A stretch of 64,000 bases of DNA from [Clostridium] polysaccharolyticum (GCF_900111595.1 NZ_FOHN01000017.1:1-64000), one strand, 5' to 3'; shown: positions 17,723 to 26,749, counted from the first letter of the stretch. A program made the numbers and translations. The notes: a model not told the origin generated them from the letters alone.

Positions 17723-19084
17723 ATGAATCGGTGGAAACTGCATGTTGAAAATCTGGGGAAAATGGAAAAGGCGGATGTTGAAGTATCACCGTTTACTATG
17801 TTTGTTGGAGATAACAATAGTGGAAAAAGTTATCTGATGACATTGATTTGGGGAATTAGAACGAATGTGGTTAGTGATAGCTGGATTTTTGAAAGGAATA
17901 TAGAGGCTTTAGAAAAAATCAGTAATATGAGTTCATTTAAAAAGAGCATACCTATTTTAAAACAATTTATGGATGATTCTGTTAAGTCGGATTATATTGA
18001 GTTATCAAGTGAACAAGTGGAAATATTAATGGAATTGTTTAATGATTTGTTAGGATTATATAAAAATGATGTTTGTAAATATTTGTTTTTCAGTGAACGA
18101 GTTCATGTAAAAAGTGTTTCTGTGGAGATGACATTCCTTGATGGTAGAAAATATAGAAAATGGCCATCTAAAAAGAATTTGCTTAATTTTGTAGACACTA
18201 TGATTTGGAAAAAAAATATGGAGACTGATAAAAAGTGGAGGAATATATCCGTTTATCTTTATCTGCTAAAATTTATCTGCGATAATTTATTTGGCGGAAA
18301 AGAAGTTTATGATCAGAATTCAGTTCATGCTTTTTTTCCAACGTCAAGAACAGGTATTGTGTTAAATTATAAAATGTTGGTGGATTATATTTTGCGTCAG
18401 TCCATTCAAAATCAGCATCATGAAAGTGGATATGAAAATTATACATTGCCGATTGTAGATTTTTTTCAATCTATTAATTGGATTGACGATAGCTGGATAA
18501 ATGAAGATTATTATGATATCATTTCTTTTGTTGAAAAAAACATTATTACAGGAAAAGTTTCTTTGGCGAAGCAATATTCAAAAGAATTTCGTTATTCCTC
18601 CAGTGATGGAAATACAGAAGAATTACCAATAAAACTTTGTTCAGGTGTTGTGACAGAAGTAGTATTAATGGTTATGTTCCTAAAACATCTAGGACTTTCC
18701 AGTATCACCATCGAAGAACCAGAGATGAGTCTTCACCCTCGTCTTCAATGGCAGTATGCCAGAGCATTTATAAAGATGCATCATGCTGGACTTCCGATTC
18801 TTATGGCAACACATAGCGATATATTTATGGCACAAGTCAACAACATGATTAAATTAGGTAACAATCCACAAAAGGATAGCTTAATGCAGAAGTATCATTA
18901 TGAAGAAAACGATCTTATTGACGTGGAAGATGTTAGAGTATATCAATTTGATGTACAGGAAAATGGATACACAAAAGTAACACTTGTAGAGGCTGATGAG
19001 GATGGTTTCCGGATTCCATCTTTTCAAAAAGCATTAAGTGAGTTATTAGGGCAAGGTATGGAGTTTGAAACGGAGGAATCTTAA
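17723..19084 (+). CDS. OLD-like AAA/ABC-type ATPase, first gene of a two-gene module
   Basis: A 453-residue SMC/ABC-type ATPase of the group seen in OLD nucleases and defence systems. The Walker A motif is GDNNSGKS (residues ~30-37), the signature-like LCSGVVTEV is near residue 315, Walker B is ITIEEPEMSLHP and the switch His is in MATHSD. It has no TOPRIM domain, so it needs a partner for any nuclease activity. The ATG at 17723 follows AGAGG by 7 bases; the GTG at 17669 has no ribosome binding site. Its stop overlaps the start of the next gene (TAATG). Function is inferred: a DNA or RNA sensing ATPase. Confidence 0.75.
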   Translation: MNRWKLHVENLGKMEKADVEVSPFTMFVGDNNSGKSYLMTLIWGIRTNVVSDSWIFERNIEALEKISNMSSFKKSIPILKQFMDDSVKSDYIELSSEQVEILMELFNDLLGLYKNDVCKYLFFSERVHVKSVSVEMTFLDGRKYRKWPSKKNLLNFVDTMIWKKNMETDKKWRNISVYLYLLKFICDNLFGGKEVYDQNSVHAFFPTSRTGIVLNYKMLVDYILRQSIQNQHHESGYENYTLPIVDFFQSINWIDDSWINEDYYDIISFVEKNIITGKVSLAKQYSKEFRYSSSDGNTEELPIKLCSGVVTEVVLMVMFLKHLGLSSITIEEPEMSLHPRLQWQYARAFIKMHHAGLPILMATHSDIFMAQVNNMIKLGNNPQKDSLMQKYHYEENDLIDVEDVRVYQFDVQENGYTKVTLVEADEDGFRIPSFQKALSELLGQGMEFETEES

Positions 19085-19668
19085 TGTTTGAAGATGCTTT
19101 AGAAAAAAGAATCAAAGAACTAGATGAACACTTAGTTAGTTATTCTGATAAAGAATTAAGTTTCCGCGAAAAACAAAAAGATGGTAAGATGGAGTTTGTT
19201 TTAAAACTTAGTTATCCGTGTATTTTGTTCAGGGATGTAGATGAAAATTGCCTAAAGTATTTTAAATCGAAAAAGACTGCAGATTGTATTATGTTTGAGC
19301 AGAAAGATAGTAAAACTTGGGCATTACATATATTTGAAATGAAGGCAACTGTGAAAAGCAAAGAATGGGGAAAAATTCGTGAGCAGTTTAGAGGAGCATA
19401 TTACAATGCATTAGCAATTGCAGGATATCTAGGGATTGAATCTTATATTAAAGAAACGAAACTATATACATGTTTTCAAAAGGATAAGATTACTGAAGAT
19501 CCAAGTATGGTTAGAGGTGTTCTAAATGATGCGAATTCCTTAATAAAAGAATGGATTCGTGGAAGAGTGAACTTGGATTGTTTTGATCCGTTGTGTTTGG
19601 ATATGGAAAAAATCAAAGCAGTTGAGGATGATAATGGGCAAGTGGTTTCCAGTTTTATTATAGAGTAG
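19084..19668 (+). CDS. PD-(D/E)XK-like nuclease-type protein, partner of the upstream ATPase
   Basis: A 194-residue protein that I do not recognise as a named family. It contains TADCIMF followed after about 13 residues by HIFEMKAT, a D...ExK arrangement typical of PD-(D/E)XK nucleases, and then EWGKIREQFRGAYYNA, where the Gln-containing helix resembles RecB-like motif IV. It is translationally coupled to the ATPase gene by a TAATG overlap, so the two products almost certainly act together. It could be an effector nuclease or a structural partner. It is bracketed by a strong terminator. Confidence 0.6.
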   Translation: MFEDALEKRIKELDEHLVSYSDKELSFREKQKDGKMEFVLKLSYPCILFRDVDENCLKYFKSKKTADCIMFEQKDSKTWALHIFEMKATVKSKEWGKIREQFRGAYYNALAIAGYLGIESYIKETKLYTCFQKDKITEDPSMVRGVLNDANSLIKEWIRGRVNLDCFDPLCLDMEKIKAVEDDNGQVVSSFIIE

Positions 19669-19691
19669 AAGAATAATTGAATATAGTTTAG

Positions 19692-19730
19692 TAAAACCTT
19701 GATTTTGATTTAAAGTCAAGGTTTTTTGTT
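19692..19730 (+). terminator. Terminator after the ATPase/nuclease-like pair
   Basis: AAAACCTTGA pairs with TCAAGGTTTT around a 12-base loop and ends in a T-rich run. Confidence 0.85.
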
Positions 19731-19803
19731 TAAAATCTCCATTTCTACTAATACTAATCTCAATACAATCTTTCATCCAATACGAAATTATATCACATGC
19801 ATA

Positions 19804-19832
19804 TTGACGTTATAAAATTAATATGTTATATT
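19804..19832 (+). promoter_or_regulatory. Sigma-A promoter of the degV-type gene
   Basis: TTGACG and TATATT are separated by exactly 17 bases, about 55 bases before the start codon. Confidence 0.6.
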
Positions 19833-19886
19833 ATGTAGTATTAAAAACTAGATTATGCAGAATTTAAAATGGAGGGTATATTAGCA

Positions 19887-20720
19887 ATGTACAAGTTAAT
19901 TGGTGATAGCTGTACGGATGTAACAGATGAATTAATAAAAGAAACAAACATAAATTTAGTGCCTCTTACGATTCAGATAGATGAAGATATTATGGTAGAC
20001 GATAGTTCATTAGAACAAAGTCAACTAATACAGAAGATGAAAAAAAGTACGAAATCTCCATCCACTGCATGCCCTGCACCAGAAGCGTATCTGAAGTTGT
20101 ACGAAGGAGAAGAAGATGTATATGTAGTAACATTATCATCTAAATTAAGTGGATCATATAATAGTGCATACGTGGCGAAAAACATGTATCTGGAAGAGCA
20201 TAAGGAAAAAAATATCGCAGTTATTGATTCTCTTAGTGCTGCAGTTGGACAGACATTAGTAATGTTAAAAATCAAAGAATTAGCAGATCAAGGACTGCCA
20301 TTTGAAAAAGTGGTAGAAGAAGCGGAGAGATACCGTGATAATATGGCTACCAAATTCTTATTAGAATCCCTGGAAAATTTGAGAAAAGCAGGAAGACTTT
20401 CAACCGTAAAGGCGTTTCTTGCGAATACGTTAAATATAAAACCAATTATGTGTTCCAATGGCCACGGTGAGATTCAAAAGTATGATCAGGCACGAGGAAT
20501 GAAAAAGGCATTAGATCTTCTGATTGCAAGCATTGTAAAAGATGTGAAAAACCCGGAACTTAAAGTTCTTGGAATTACACACTGCAATTGTCTGGAACGT
20601 GCAATGCATATTAAAGAAGAACTTGAAAAACATGTCAAATTCAAGCGGATTGTCATTGTGGAAGCAGCAGGTATCAGTACCGTATATGCTGGAGATGGCG
20701 GTGTAGTGGTCTGCTATTAA
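19887..20720 (+). CDS. DegV family protein (fatty-acid binding)
   Basis: A 277-residue soluble protein of the DegV family, which binds fatty acids and in Firmicutes (FakB) presents them to the kinase FakA. The N-terminal LIGDSCTDVTDEL and the central SLSAAVGQ and LRKAGRLS motifs are typical. No FakA homologue is adjacent, so its partner would be elsewhere. The ATG at 19887 is chosen because GGAGGG lies 9 bases before it; the ATG at 19869 precedes that site. Confidence 0.88.
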   Translation: MYKLIGDSCTDVTDELIKETNINLVPLTIQIDEDIMVDDSSLEQSQLIQKMKKSTKSPSTACPAPEAYLKLYEGEEDVYVVTLSSKLSGSYNSAYVAKNMYLEEHKEKNIAVIDSLSAAVGQTLVMLKIKELADQGLPFEKVVEEAERYRDNMATKFLLESLENLRKAGRLSTVKAFLANTLNIKPIMCSNGHGEIQKYDQARGMKKALDLLIASIVKDVKNPELKVLGITHCNCLERAMHIKEELEKHVKFKRIVIVEAAGISTVYAGDGGVVVCY

Positions 20721-20763
20721 GAATGTGATGGTATATGTTCACCCATGGTAGATTCTGTCATAT

Positions 20764-20802
20764 AATGAGGTATAACCAATAATGAGGTTATGCCTCATTT
20801 TT
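20764..20802 (+). terminator. Terminator after the degV-type gene
   Basis: AATGAGGTATAACC pairs with GGTTATGCCTCATT (one mismatch) and runs into TTTTTAT. It ends only 18 bases before the next gene, so read-through or attenuation of the ABC genes is possible. Confidence 0.75.
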
Positions 20803-20820
20803 ATATAAGGGAGGAGTTAA

Positions 20821-21600
20821 ATGAGTGAATTACTATCAGTCAATCATTTATGCTATTCCTATCATAATTTAGCACAGGAAACAGAGGTTCTAGAAGATAT
20901 TAATTTTCAAGTAAAGGAAGGAGAATTTCTTGCCATAGTCGGACCTAGTGGCTGTGGCAAATCAACTCTTTTATCTTTGATTGCAGGCTTAATTGCACCA
21001 AGTAGTGGAAATATTCAGATTAAGGGGAAAGCGGCAAAAGATTCAGGGATTAACATTGGCTATATGCTTCAAAAAGATCATTTGTTAGATTGGAGAACGA
21101 CTTTGAAAAACTTAACTCTAGGCTTGGAAATCCAGCATAAATTATCAGAATCCAGTTATATTATGATAAATGAGATGCTTGAAACGTACGGTTTAATTAC
21201 ATTTAAAGATTCAAAACCTATAGAACTTTCAGGAGGTATGCGGCAAAGAGCAGCTCTGATACGTACTTTATTATTAGAGCCGGATATTCTGCTATTAGAT
21301 GAACCATTTTCAGCATTAGATTATCAGACTCGGCTGGAAGTATCCGATGACATTTATGGTATTATCAAAAAAGAACAGAAGACAGCCATTTTAATTACTC
21401 ATGATATTTCAGAAGCAATCAGTATGGCAGACCGAGTAGTCATACTGACTCGCAGGCCAGCAAAAGTGAAAGCAGAATTTGATATTCACTTAACTATGGA
21501 AGGTGAGAAAACTCCTTTCAGGGCAAGAAGTGCACCTGAATTTAGTGATTATTTCAACTGGATTTGGAAGGAGCTGAATCAGAATGCAAGCTTTGTCTAG
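20821..21600 (+). CDS. ABC importer ATPase, nitrate/sulfonate/pyrimidine-precursor (SsuB/ThiZ) type
   Basis: A 259-residue ATPase with Walker A GPSGCGKS, signature LSGGMRQRAAL, Walker B ILLLDEPFSALD and switch ITHDISEA, all intact. The sequence pattern is that of the TauB/SsuB/ThiZ group, which powers uptake of sulfonates, nitrate or thiamine precursors. It overlaps the permease gene by 17 bases. No substrate-binding protein gene lies nearby, so the substrate cannot be named. Confidence 0.88.
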   Translation: MSELLSVNHLCYSYHNLAQETEVLEDINFQVKEGEFLAIVGPSGCGKSTLLSLIAGLIAPSSGNIQIKGKAAKDSGINIGYMLQKDHLLDWRTTLKNLTLGLEIQHKLSESSYIMINEMLETYGLITFKDSKPIELSGGMRQRAALIRTLLLEPDILLLDEPFSALDYQTRLEVSDDIYGIIKKEQKTAILITHDISEAISMADRVVILTRRPAKVKAEFDIHLTMEGEKTPFRARSAPEFSDYFNWIWKELNQNASFV

Positions 21601-22423
21601 GAGAAAGCTGAAAGCAATGGTATTGGATGTAAATGTTTCTTTGTCTCAAAGGCAATATGTAAGAGAATATTTAAAAAAGCAAAAGAAAATATCCATTATT
21701 CAGACAGCCATATTCGTTATATTCGTTGCACTTTGGGAAATAGGGGCAAGGGCAGGATTTATTGATGCATTTATTTTTAGCAGTCCATCCAGAGTAATAG
21801 AATCTATCTATAACATGTCAAAGGAAGGTACACTGTTCTATCATTTTGGAATTACATTATCAGAAACATTATTAAGTTTTGTGTTTGTAAATGTGTTTGG
21901 AACAGCCATAGCTATTCTTTTGTGGTGGAACCATAGTGTTTCAAAAGTGCTAGAGCCTTATCTGGTGGTCTTAAACAGTTTGCCAAAATCAGCCTTAGCA
22001 CCTGTATTCATCGTGTGGTTAGGCAACAATATGAAAACGATAATTATTGCTGCTATCTCTGTTTCTGTATTTGGAACCATTATTACTTTATATTCTGATT
22101 TTAAATCAGTAGAAGAAGATAAGATAAAACTGATTCGGACATTAGGAGGAAGTAAGAGAGAGGTATTGTGGAAGGTTGTGCTTCCGAGTAATATTCCAGC
22201 TATGATTAGCCTTATGAAAGTAAATATCGGATTATCTTTAGTTGGTGTCATTATTGGAGAGTTTTTAGCAGCGAAAGCAGGATTAGGATATTTAATTATT
22301 TATGGAAGCCAAGTGTTTAAGTTAGACTGGGTTATTATGAGCATTATACTTCTTTGTATTTTAGCAACTGTATTATATAAAGGGTTAGGCTGGCTTGAAA
22401 CAAGATATGGAGAACATGTGTAA
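21584..22423 (+). CDS. ABC importer permease, SsuC/TauC/ThiX type
   Basis: A 279-residue inner-membrane permease with about six membrane helices. The cytoplasmic EAA loop that contacts the ATPase is visible around residues 180-200 (IRTLGGSKREVLWKVVLPS). The first 35 residues are an unusual polar, basic extension (SRRKLKAM). It overlaps the ATPase gene and is followed by no binding protein. A binding protein from another locus would be required for import. Confidence 0.87.
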   Translation: MQALSRRKLKAMVLDVNVSLSQRQYVREYLKKQKKISIIQTAIFVIFVALWEIGARAGFIDAFIFSSPSRVIESIYNMSKEGTLFYHFGITLSETLLSFVFVNVFGTAIAILLWWNHSVSKVLEPYLVVLNSLPKSALAPVFIVWLGNNMKTIIIAAISVSVFGTIITLYSDFKSVEEDKIKLIRTLGGSKREVLWKVVLPSNIPAMISLMKVNIGLSLVGVIIGEFLAAKAGLGYLIIYGSQVFKLDWVIMSIILLCILATVLYKGLGWLETRYGEHV

Positions 22424-22533
22424 GATAGAAGGAAAGAGGGAAATGTAAAGTAGAAAGAGAATCTGTTTTGCATTTCTCTCTATTTTGGTTTGTAAGAACT
22501 GTTGCATAAATAATCAGAAAAGTAAATAAGTAA

Positions 22534-22562
22534 TTGCAACGATATAAAAATGATGATATAGT
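22534..22562 (+). promoter_or_regulatory. Sigma-A promoter of the NhaC-type gene
   Basis: TTGCAA and TATAGT are separated by 17 bases, about 47 bases before the start codon. Confidence 0.55.
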
Positions 22563-22608
22563 ATATTCATTATACAAAATATAAATGTGTGCAGAAAGGA
22601 CGAAGAAC

Positions 22609-24153
22609 ATGGATTTAGCAAGTATTGGATGGCTGACGTTGCTCCCGCCATTGATTGCGATTATTCTTGCATTAATCACAAAAGAAGTAATTTCATCTCT
22701 GCTATTAGGCATTCTGGCAGGGGCGTTTATTTATGCAAATGGAAGTATAATTGGAATGCTAACAACAACATTTGGTGTTATGGGTGACCGAATGGGGGAA
22801 AACATAAATATAGTAATCTTTTTAAGTCTTTTAGGGGCTATTGTTGTAATTGTAACTAAAGGCGGTGGCTCCAGAGCATATGGGGAATGGGCAATTAAGC
22901 ATATCAAGACAAGGAAGGGAGCGTCTTTTGCTGCCACTGCATTAGGATGTCTTATTTTTATAGATGATTATTTTAACTGTCTGACTGTGGGTACTGTAAT
23001 GAAACCTGTAACGGACAAGTACCGTATCTCTCGTGCTAAGCTGGCTTATTTGCTGGATGCGACTGCAGCACCTATCTGCATTATTGCACCTGTATCAAGC
23101 TGGGGAGCATCTGTTGCAACTTACATTCAGGAAGCAGTGGGAGAAGGCAATGGAATGAATATTTTTATACAGATTATTCCATACAACTTATATGCTCTTC
23201 TTACTATTATCATGATTGTAATTGTCTGCAGTACTAGATTGAATTTCGGTCCAATGAAACGTTTTGAAAAAGCGGCAATTGAGGAAGGCAATCTGGCAGC
23301 AGCAGATTCTGTTCAGGCAGAGGCGGAAATGGAGATTTCTTATCGTGGACATGTTCTGGATCTGGTAATACCGATTGCTTCCTTAATAATAGGAACCGTG
23401 ATTGCTATGGTGTATACAGGAGGCGGTTTTACAGGAGAAAGAAGCATTCTTGCTTCTTTTGGGAAATGTGATTCTTCGTTATCACTTGTATTAGGAAGTT
23501 TCTTTGCTTTAGTTGTGACGTTTGTTATGTATCTTCCAAGAAAAATACTTTCTTTTAAAGAGTTTATGGAAAGCATTTCAGAAGGAGTGAAATCCATGGT
23601 TCCAGCATTTATTATTCTAGTGCTTGCCTGGACAATTGGAGGAATCTGCAGTGAGGCTTATCTGGATACTGGGAATTATGTAGGTTATTTAGTAAAAGAG
23701 ATGGATTTTCCAGTATTTATTCTGCCATGCATCATTTTCCTAGTAGCGGCATTTTTAGGATTTGCTACGGGAACTTCATGGGGAACCATGGCGATTCTAA
23801 TTCCGATTGGAGTATCAATCTGCAAGACTGATGGAACAATGAGCATGCTCTATCCTGTATTAGGAGCCATTCTTGCAGGTGCAGTGTATGGAGATCATAT
23901 TTCACCAATATCAGATACGACTATTCTATCTTCAGCAGGAGCAGGATGTAATCATTTGGATCATGTATCTACCCAGCTTGTTTATGCCAGTGTAGTTGCG
24001 TTCTGCTGTCTGTTAGGATATGTGCTAATGGGAATCCTGGAAACGGCTTTCGTTCCTTTAGCAGTAAGTATAGTTCTGCTATGTGTAATTCTGTATGGGA
24101 TTGCTCGTTATGAGAACAGGAAAGAACCAATTGATTTTTCTAATGTAGAATAA
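22609..24153 (+). CDS. NhaC-family Na+/H+ antiporter
   Basis: A 514-residue integral membrane transporter with about 11-12 hydrophobic segments. Features of the NhaC / ion-transporter superfamily are FIDDYFNCLTVGTVMKPVTD, APVSSWGASVATY, FLGFATGTSWGTMAILIP and YGDHISPISDTT. Related proteins exchange Na+ for H+, or malate/lactate or amino acids, so the substrate is likely but not certain. The ATG at 22609 follows AGAAAGGA by 8 bases; an upstream start at 22585 is poorly supported. It is transcribed alone. Confidence 0.87.
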   Translation: MDLASIGWLTLLPPLIAIILALITKEVISSLLLGILAGAFIYANGSIIGMLTTTFGVMGDRMGENINIVIFLSLLGAIVVIVTKGGGSRAYGEWAIKHIKTRKGASFAATALGCLIFIDDYFNCLTVGTVMKPVTDKYRISRAKLAYLLDATAAPICIIAPVSSWGASVATYIQEAVGEGNGMNIFIQIIPYNLYALLTIIMIVIVCSTRLNFGPMKRFEKAAIEEGNLAAADSVQAEAEMEISYRGHVLDLVIPIASLIIGTVIAMVYTGGGFTGERSILASFGKCDSSLSLVLGSFFALVVTFVMYLPRKILSFKEFMESISEGVKSMVPAFIILVLAWTIGGICSEAYLDTGNYVGYLVKEMDFPVFILPCIIFLVAAFLGFATGTSWGTMAILIPIGVSICKTDGTMSMLYPVLGAILAGAVYGDHISPISDTTILSSAGAGCNHLDHVSTQLVYASVVAFCCLLGYVLMGILETAFVPLAVSIVLLCVILYGIARYENRKEPIDFSNVE

Positions 24154-24230
24154 AATAGAGCTGGATAAAACAGGGCATGTTACTAAAGTATTAATGGTAA
24201 TGTGTCTTGTTTGCTTTATGAGAAAATGCA

Positions 24231-24265
24231 AAAAACTCTTATAACGGAATAAACCATTATAAGAG
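24231..24265 (-). terminator. Terminator of the tRNA-Thr gene
   Basis: Read on the minus strand, CTCTTATAA and TTATAAGAG pair perfectly and are followed by TTTTTTGC. Confidence 0.85.
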
Positions 24266-24279
24266 CTGCAAAAAACATA

Positions 24280-24352
24280 AGCTGAAAAAGGGACTTGAAC
24301 CCTCGACCCCTTCATTACGAGTGAAGTGCTCTACCAGCTGAGCTATTTCAGC
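24280..24352 (-). tRNA. tRNA-Thr (anticodon CGT)
   Basis: On the minus strand the acceptor GCTGAAA pairs with TTTCAGC (as TTTTTCAGC), the D arm is AGCTCAGCTGGTAGAGC, the anticodon stem CTTCA/TGAAG holds the loop CTCGTAA, and the T arm contains GGTTCAAGTCC. The anticodon CGT reads ACG threonine. CCA is not encoded. Confidence 0.95.
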
Positions 24353-24504
24353 ATATTAAATTAGACTGCTCAATTATGATAACACAATGAAAATAGAAAT
24401 TCAATACCTTTTATAAAAAAACAGGAAAACCAAATAGGAGAGAAAAACCAGCAAACAAGAAAATGTGTTAGTACTGGCTTTTCTTGATATGTATTTAGAA
24501 TAGT

Positions 24505-25212
24505 TTATTCATGTTCATCTAAGAGGCGGTATCCCAAGCCGTTCACAGTGAAAATGTATTTTGGATGTGAAGGATCTTCTTCTAATTTACGTCGTATATT
24601 TGCCATATTCACTCGGAGTATCCGGTTGTTTTTGTCCGCATAGGGACCCCAGATGGACTGCATAATTGTCTCATAAGATAATACCCGTCCGGCATTGAGT
24701 GCTAAGAGACGGAGGATTTTAAATTCGATTTGTGTAAAATGGATTGGTTTTGAATCCATTTTTACTAGTCGTTTTTCAAAGTCGATTTCCAGTCCATGTA
24801 TTTGAATGGGGTAGGACAATTTGTTTTTGGGATAGGCCTCACTAAAATTACAGTGGCGGTAAGCAGCACGAATGCGTGCTAGTAATTCTGAGGTGCCAAA
24901 GGGTTTGGTTATATAGTCATCTGCTCCAGAGTCAAGTGCTTGTACGATATCACGTTCTAGTGTATGATTTGAAACCACAAGAATAGGAATGTTGGACCAT
25001 GTTCTGATTTCTTGAATGACGTCGATTCCATTTATGTCGGGTAAGCCAATGTCTAAAAGAATCAAGTCGGGACAGTGGCTTGTAGTGATAGTTAGTGCTT
25101 CAGTTCCAGTAGATGCTGTAAGAGTCTTATACTGATTGTCTGCGAGAAGTTCTTCCATCATATTGCGTTGGTTTTGCTCATCTTCTACAATAAGTATTGT
25201 TTGTTTATTCAT
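24505..25212 (-). CDS. Orphan OmpR/KdpE-type response regulator
   Basis: A 235-residue regulator. The receiver domain (1-120) has the acidic pocket (VEDE), phosphoacceptor Asp in LILLDIGLPD and Lys in TKPFGT; the C-terminal winged helix (~130-230) ends with LRVNMANIRRKLEEDP and GLGYRL, most like KdpE. No sensor kinase or kdp gene lies within the window, so its partner and targets are not evident. It starts after AGGAGG and is preceded by 600 bases without a clear gene. Confidence 0.88.
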   Translation of the reverse strand: MNKQTILIVEDEQNQRNMMEELLADNQYKTLTASTGTEALTITTSHCPDLILLDIGLPDINGIDVIQEIRTWSNIPILVVSNHTLERDIVQALDSGADDYITKPFGTSELLARIRAAYRHCNFSEAYPKNKLSYPIQIHGLEIDFEKRLVKMDSKPIHFTQIEFKILRLLALNAGRVLSYETIMQSIWGPYADKNNRILRVNMANIRRKLEEDPSHPKYIFTVNGLGYRLLDEHE

Positions 25213-25800
25213 TTTGGTAACCTCCTAAGTTGGGATAGAACAACAAACATTACCCTTGTGAACGATTTTTCTGATTAATTGTTGCAAAGCATACTTTATT
25301 ATGTCAAAATAGATAACATAAAATACAACGATGTTATGTTGAAGCTACGCAAAGAAAGCCAGAACAGTCAGGATGTAAATTGTAATACCCCAGTTATAAT
25401 CTTGTATCCTTTTCACTTTTTGTATCTTATATTAATCGGGTTGTTTCTGTACAACAATTTGATGATGATGTACGTTTTTTTATCTTCAGTGTAGTTTAAG
25501 CAGTTATTTTACTATAGGATTCATATTTTGCGTAATAAGTGAAAAATAACAAAATAATTATACCAACAAATATACTAGGATGGGGCATAACCAAACATTT
25601 TCCAAACATTTTTAATGACATATTTTTGATTAAATTACATAATTTTGTGCGTTAAACAAAATTATGTAATTTAATCAAAATGTGTAATGCATTTTTCGCG
25701 AATAAACGACAACTTATGTAAAAGAAAATGTTAAGATGTTGTTAAGAAAAGTCCAAAATTATTGAATTTTCTTAGAAAACATGGTAATCTCCAAGTAGAA
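25213..25800. other. Gene-poor, very AT-rich interval
   Basis: I see no convincing gene here. Short open frames on either strand lack ribosome binding sites. The notable content is the perfect inverted repeat at 25624-25680. Confidence 0.5.
25624..25680. repeat. Perfect 24-bp inverted repeat
   Basis: The arm 25624-25647 (beginning TTTTGATTAAATTACATAAT) is exactly complementary to 25657-25680 around the 9-base spacer TGCGTTAAA. It is not followed by a T run, so it is not a standard terminator. Confidence 0.9.
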
Positions 25801-25850
25801 CAAAGCCCATGAGCCATTATTATGGCTCACTCCCCCTTTATGGGCTTTGT
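25800..25850. terminator. Nested hairpin, possible terminator
   Basis: CAAAGCCCAT pairs with ATGGGCTTTG, and inside the loop GAGCC-ATTATT-ATGGCTC forms a second stem. It covers the end of the small minus-strand frame beyond it. T-rich sequence lies on both sides but no clean T run follows, so termination is only likely. Confidence 0.45.
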
Positions 25851-26125
25851 GTTTGTTTCTTATACAATCGTGCTGATTTTGCTTCGGATTTGTCTAGGAG
25901 TTCCTGTAATTCTTTTAACTTTCTATAACAATCAGAAAAAATGGAATATAAGCTGGAATGAACTTTTTGACCGCTGACAATATCAAGCTGTATCTGCTCT
26001 GTTAATATAAAGATAGACCATAAAGTTCTGTATAGTCTATAGAATTCATTTGATTTTTCATAAGAATAATGTAGTATTCCATATTCATAAGCAAGTATGC
26101 AATTAAATTTTTTTAATCTGTTCAA
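25838..26125 (-). CDS. Doubtful 95-residue hypothetical protein
   Basis: The frame would start at TTG with no visible ribosome binding site, directly after an in-frame TAG. The predicted protein is aromatic and helical (FYRLYRTLWSIFILTEQIQLD, then KLKELQELLDKSEAKSARLYKK, a coiled-coil-like tail). I do not recognise it. It may be the end of a decayed gene. Its stop lies inside the nested hairpin. Confidence 0.3.
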   Translation of the reverse strand: MNRLKKFNCILAYEYGILHYSYEKSNEFYRLYRTLWSIFILTEQIQLDIVSGQKVHSSLYSIFSDCYRKLKELQELLDKSEAKSARLYKKQTQSP

Positions 26126-26601
26126 GCTATTTCGCTAATGTAGTGTGATATAAGTGGTTTGGTGTTAGAAAATTAACTACAAGGGATATGAGTACACCAA
26201 TGTCTGTATCAAATAGTCTATAAAAGCCATCAATAATTGAGGCATCTGTCCGTATAACAAGTTAAGTGAAAGCAAAACAGGAGATCCTACAAGCTGCACC
26301 CCACCCAAAGTGTGTGCACAAGGTTAAAGTTATAAATAGTGTAAGCCAGTATAACAGCTGCGGTAGTTTTTATGATTTTTGATCCTGCTTTTATTGGTAG
26401 TATAAGGTGATGTCTGTGTTTTGTAATTATGTCCATACGATTGTCTTTACCTTTAGCTATAAATTATAATGTGTTTATTTTCATATGATAAAAAGAAAAA
26501 TAAAGAATGTCAATAAGAAAAGAAAAAGGAACATTTTTCATACATTTTCATATGTTATAGGAAGATGAGTTTTACTTGTTTTGGGAAAGATCAAAGGTGA
26601 T
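26126..26601. other. Interval without identifiable genes
   Basis: Nothing convincing is seen on either strand apart from scattered short frames. It lies between the doubtful ORF and an amidase fragment and looks like decayed accessory DNA. Confidence 0.45.
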
Positions 26602-26706
26602 TACGTATGGAAATTGTTTATGAAGAAATACAATGTACCAGAGAAAAATGTATTAAGACGCTATGACGTTACACATAAACCATTACTACATTGGAAAAAT
26701 ATGTAA
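26602..26706 (+). pseudogene. Fragment of an N-acetylmuramoyl-L-alanine amidase-like gene
   Basis: Thirty-four codons ending in TAA read FMKKYNVPEKNVLRRYDVTHK, which resembles the conserved NV-RHYDVTGK segment of amidase_2 cell-wall hydrolases, often phage endolysins. The key His is Arg here and there is no start. It may be the last trace of a prophage or lysis gene beside the tRNA-Gly gene. Confidence 0.4.
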
Positions 26707-26713
26707 AACATTA

Positions 26714-26744
26714 TAAAAAAGCTTCATAGAACATCTATGAAGCA
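26714..26744 (-). terminator. Terminator of the tRNA-Gly gene
   Basis: On the minus strand GCTTCATAGA and TCTATGAAGC pair around a 3-base loop and are followed by TTTTTT. Confidence 0.88.
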
Positions 26745-26749
26745 ATAAA

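Noticed and set aside
25279-25494. 71-codon frame on the plus strand downstream of the orphan regulator's 5' end
   Set aside because: No ribosome binding site, no recognisable family, and composition typical of AT-rich noncoding DNA.
26126-26601. Possible prophage remnant beyond the amidase scrap
   Set aside because: No structural, integrase or terminase coding sequence could be read in any frame.
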